In this document: piece after piece, positions 63,620 to 64,000 of the stretch | Numbering within the stretch: the stretch's first letter is position 1 | Layout of the letters: every line of letters begins with the position of its first letter | Assembly: GCA_037389465.1 (NCBI GenBank) | Contig: JAZARR010000197.1 | Coordinates: 8,023,501 to 8,087,500 of the forward strand | Source: Baylisascaris procyonis | Lineage: Eukaryota > Nematoda > Chromadorea > Rhabditida > Ascarididae | Direction of reading: 5' to 3' | DNA length: 64,000 nucleotides | Program-made: the position numbers and the translations under genes | The notes under the pieces: model-generated | Told to the model about the DNA's origin: nothing | The model's input: the letters and a program-made list of their open reading frames with translations, nothing else | The model's database searches: none

Positions 63620-64000
63620 ATTGGGGAAGAGAAAATATGAGGGGATATGGAGATAATGCCGATCTCCTATCATGATTCAAAAATCCTACGCAAAATTTTC
63701 ATGTCACTAAGAAATGGTATTACAATGAGTACAACGAATAATTAAATTTTCTTTTCCAAAACTATTTCATTAATTTTTGAGATTACTTACAAATTTTAAG
63801 GAAAAGATATATTATTTATGGTCGATGAAATAGACGAGGAGTCGAATTATTCATTGAAATGACGAGAATATAATCAATAAAGCAAGTTTTATTGGATATT
63901 CGCTTATTAAGAATCCTTCAATAGATGAGCAATAAACGATAAGATAAAGCTTTCAGAATCCGATCGTTGCTATTGGAGACATAAGAGAGAGCATCTCTAT

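Larger units (their letters stand above)
40500..64000. other. Non-coding region, far upstream of ptb
   Basis: AT-rich with the listed minisatellites, homopurine tracts, dispersed-repeat copies and one tRNA-like element. Open frames up to 145 codons (54635-55072, plus) are low-complexity and lack recognisable domains. I see no convincing gene. Confidence 0.5.

Overview
This is an AT-rich animal nuclear sequence with long introns, many simple repeats and no bacterial-type gene organisation. One gene can be supported. It lies on the minus strand and encodes a polypyrimidine tract-binding protein (PTB/hnRNP I family; PTBP1 in vertebrates, hephaestus in flies, ptb-1 in nematodes). Exons were found by reading PTB-like peptides on the minus strand and fixing their ends with GT/AG splice signals and codon phase. 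Acceptors of the TTTTCAG type, GTTAGT/GTAAGT donors and the overall composition suggest an invertebrate, perhaps a nematode. That assignment is tentative.

The 3' half of the gene is very well supported. Nine consecutive exons (16581-16359, 14491-14270, 13450-13322, 12222-12020, 7210-7177, 3811-3719, 2896-2807, 1809-1605, 532-400) splice in one continuous frame of 1332 nt and end at a TAG at 402-400. They encode RRM2, the RRM2-RRM3 linker, RRM3 and RRM4, ending in the PTB-like C-terminus [11 protein letters not shown] large exon further 5' (about 22169-21285) encodes a low-complexity, glutamine-rich region with a basic GTKRK segment like the PTB N-terminal nuclear localisation signal. It ends in phase 0 and can join RRM2 directly. 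I could not find RRM1 or a convincing initiator ATG, so the 5' end is unresolved.

The most interesting signal is regulatory. RRM3 contains a 34-nt micro-exon at the position of the 34-nt alternative exon of vertebrate PTBP1/PTBP2, with the same phase. Skipping it here brings a TGA into frame within nine codons, as in the vertebrate autoregulatory NMD switch. A second, uncharacterised 29-nt candidate exon with excellent splice signals lies in the intron before RRM2 and would also create a premature stop. The in-frame 129-nt linker exon has an unusual CU-rich donor.

From about 22.7 kb to 64 kb I find no credible protein-coding gene. This stretch is 5' leader, intron or intergenic DNA holding long (TA)n microsatellites, G-rich/homopurine tracts, two minisatellites, a dispersed repeat with the core GCACGATATGCGCTTTT present in many degenerate copies (also inside the ptb introns), four tRNA-like sequences, and a GC-richer block at 33.2-34.15 kb that may be a decayed element.
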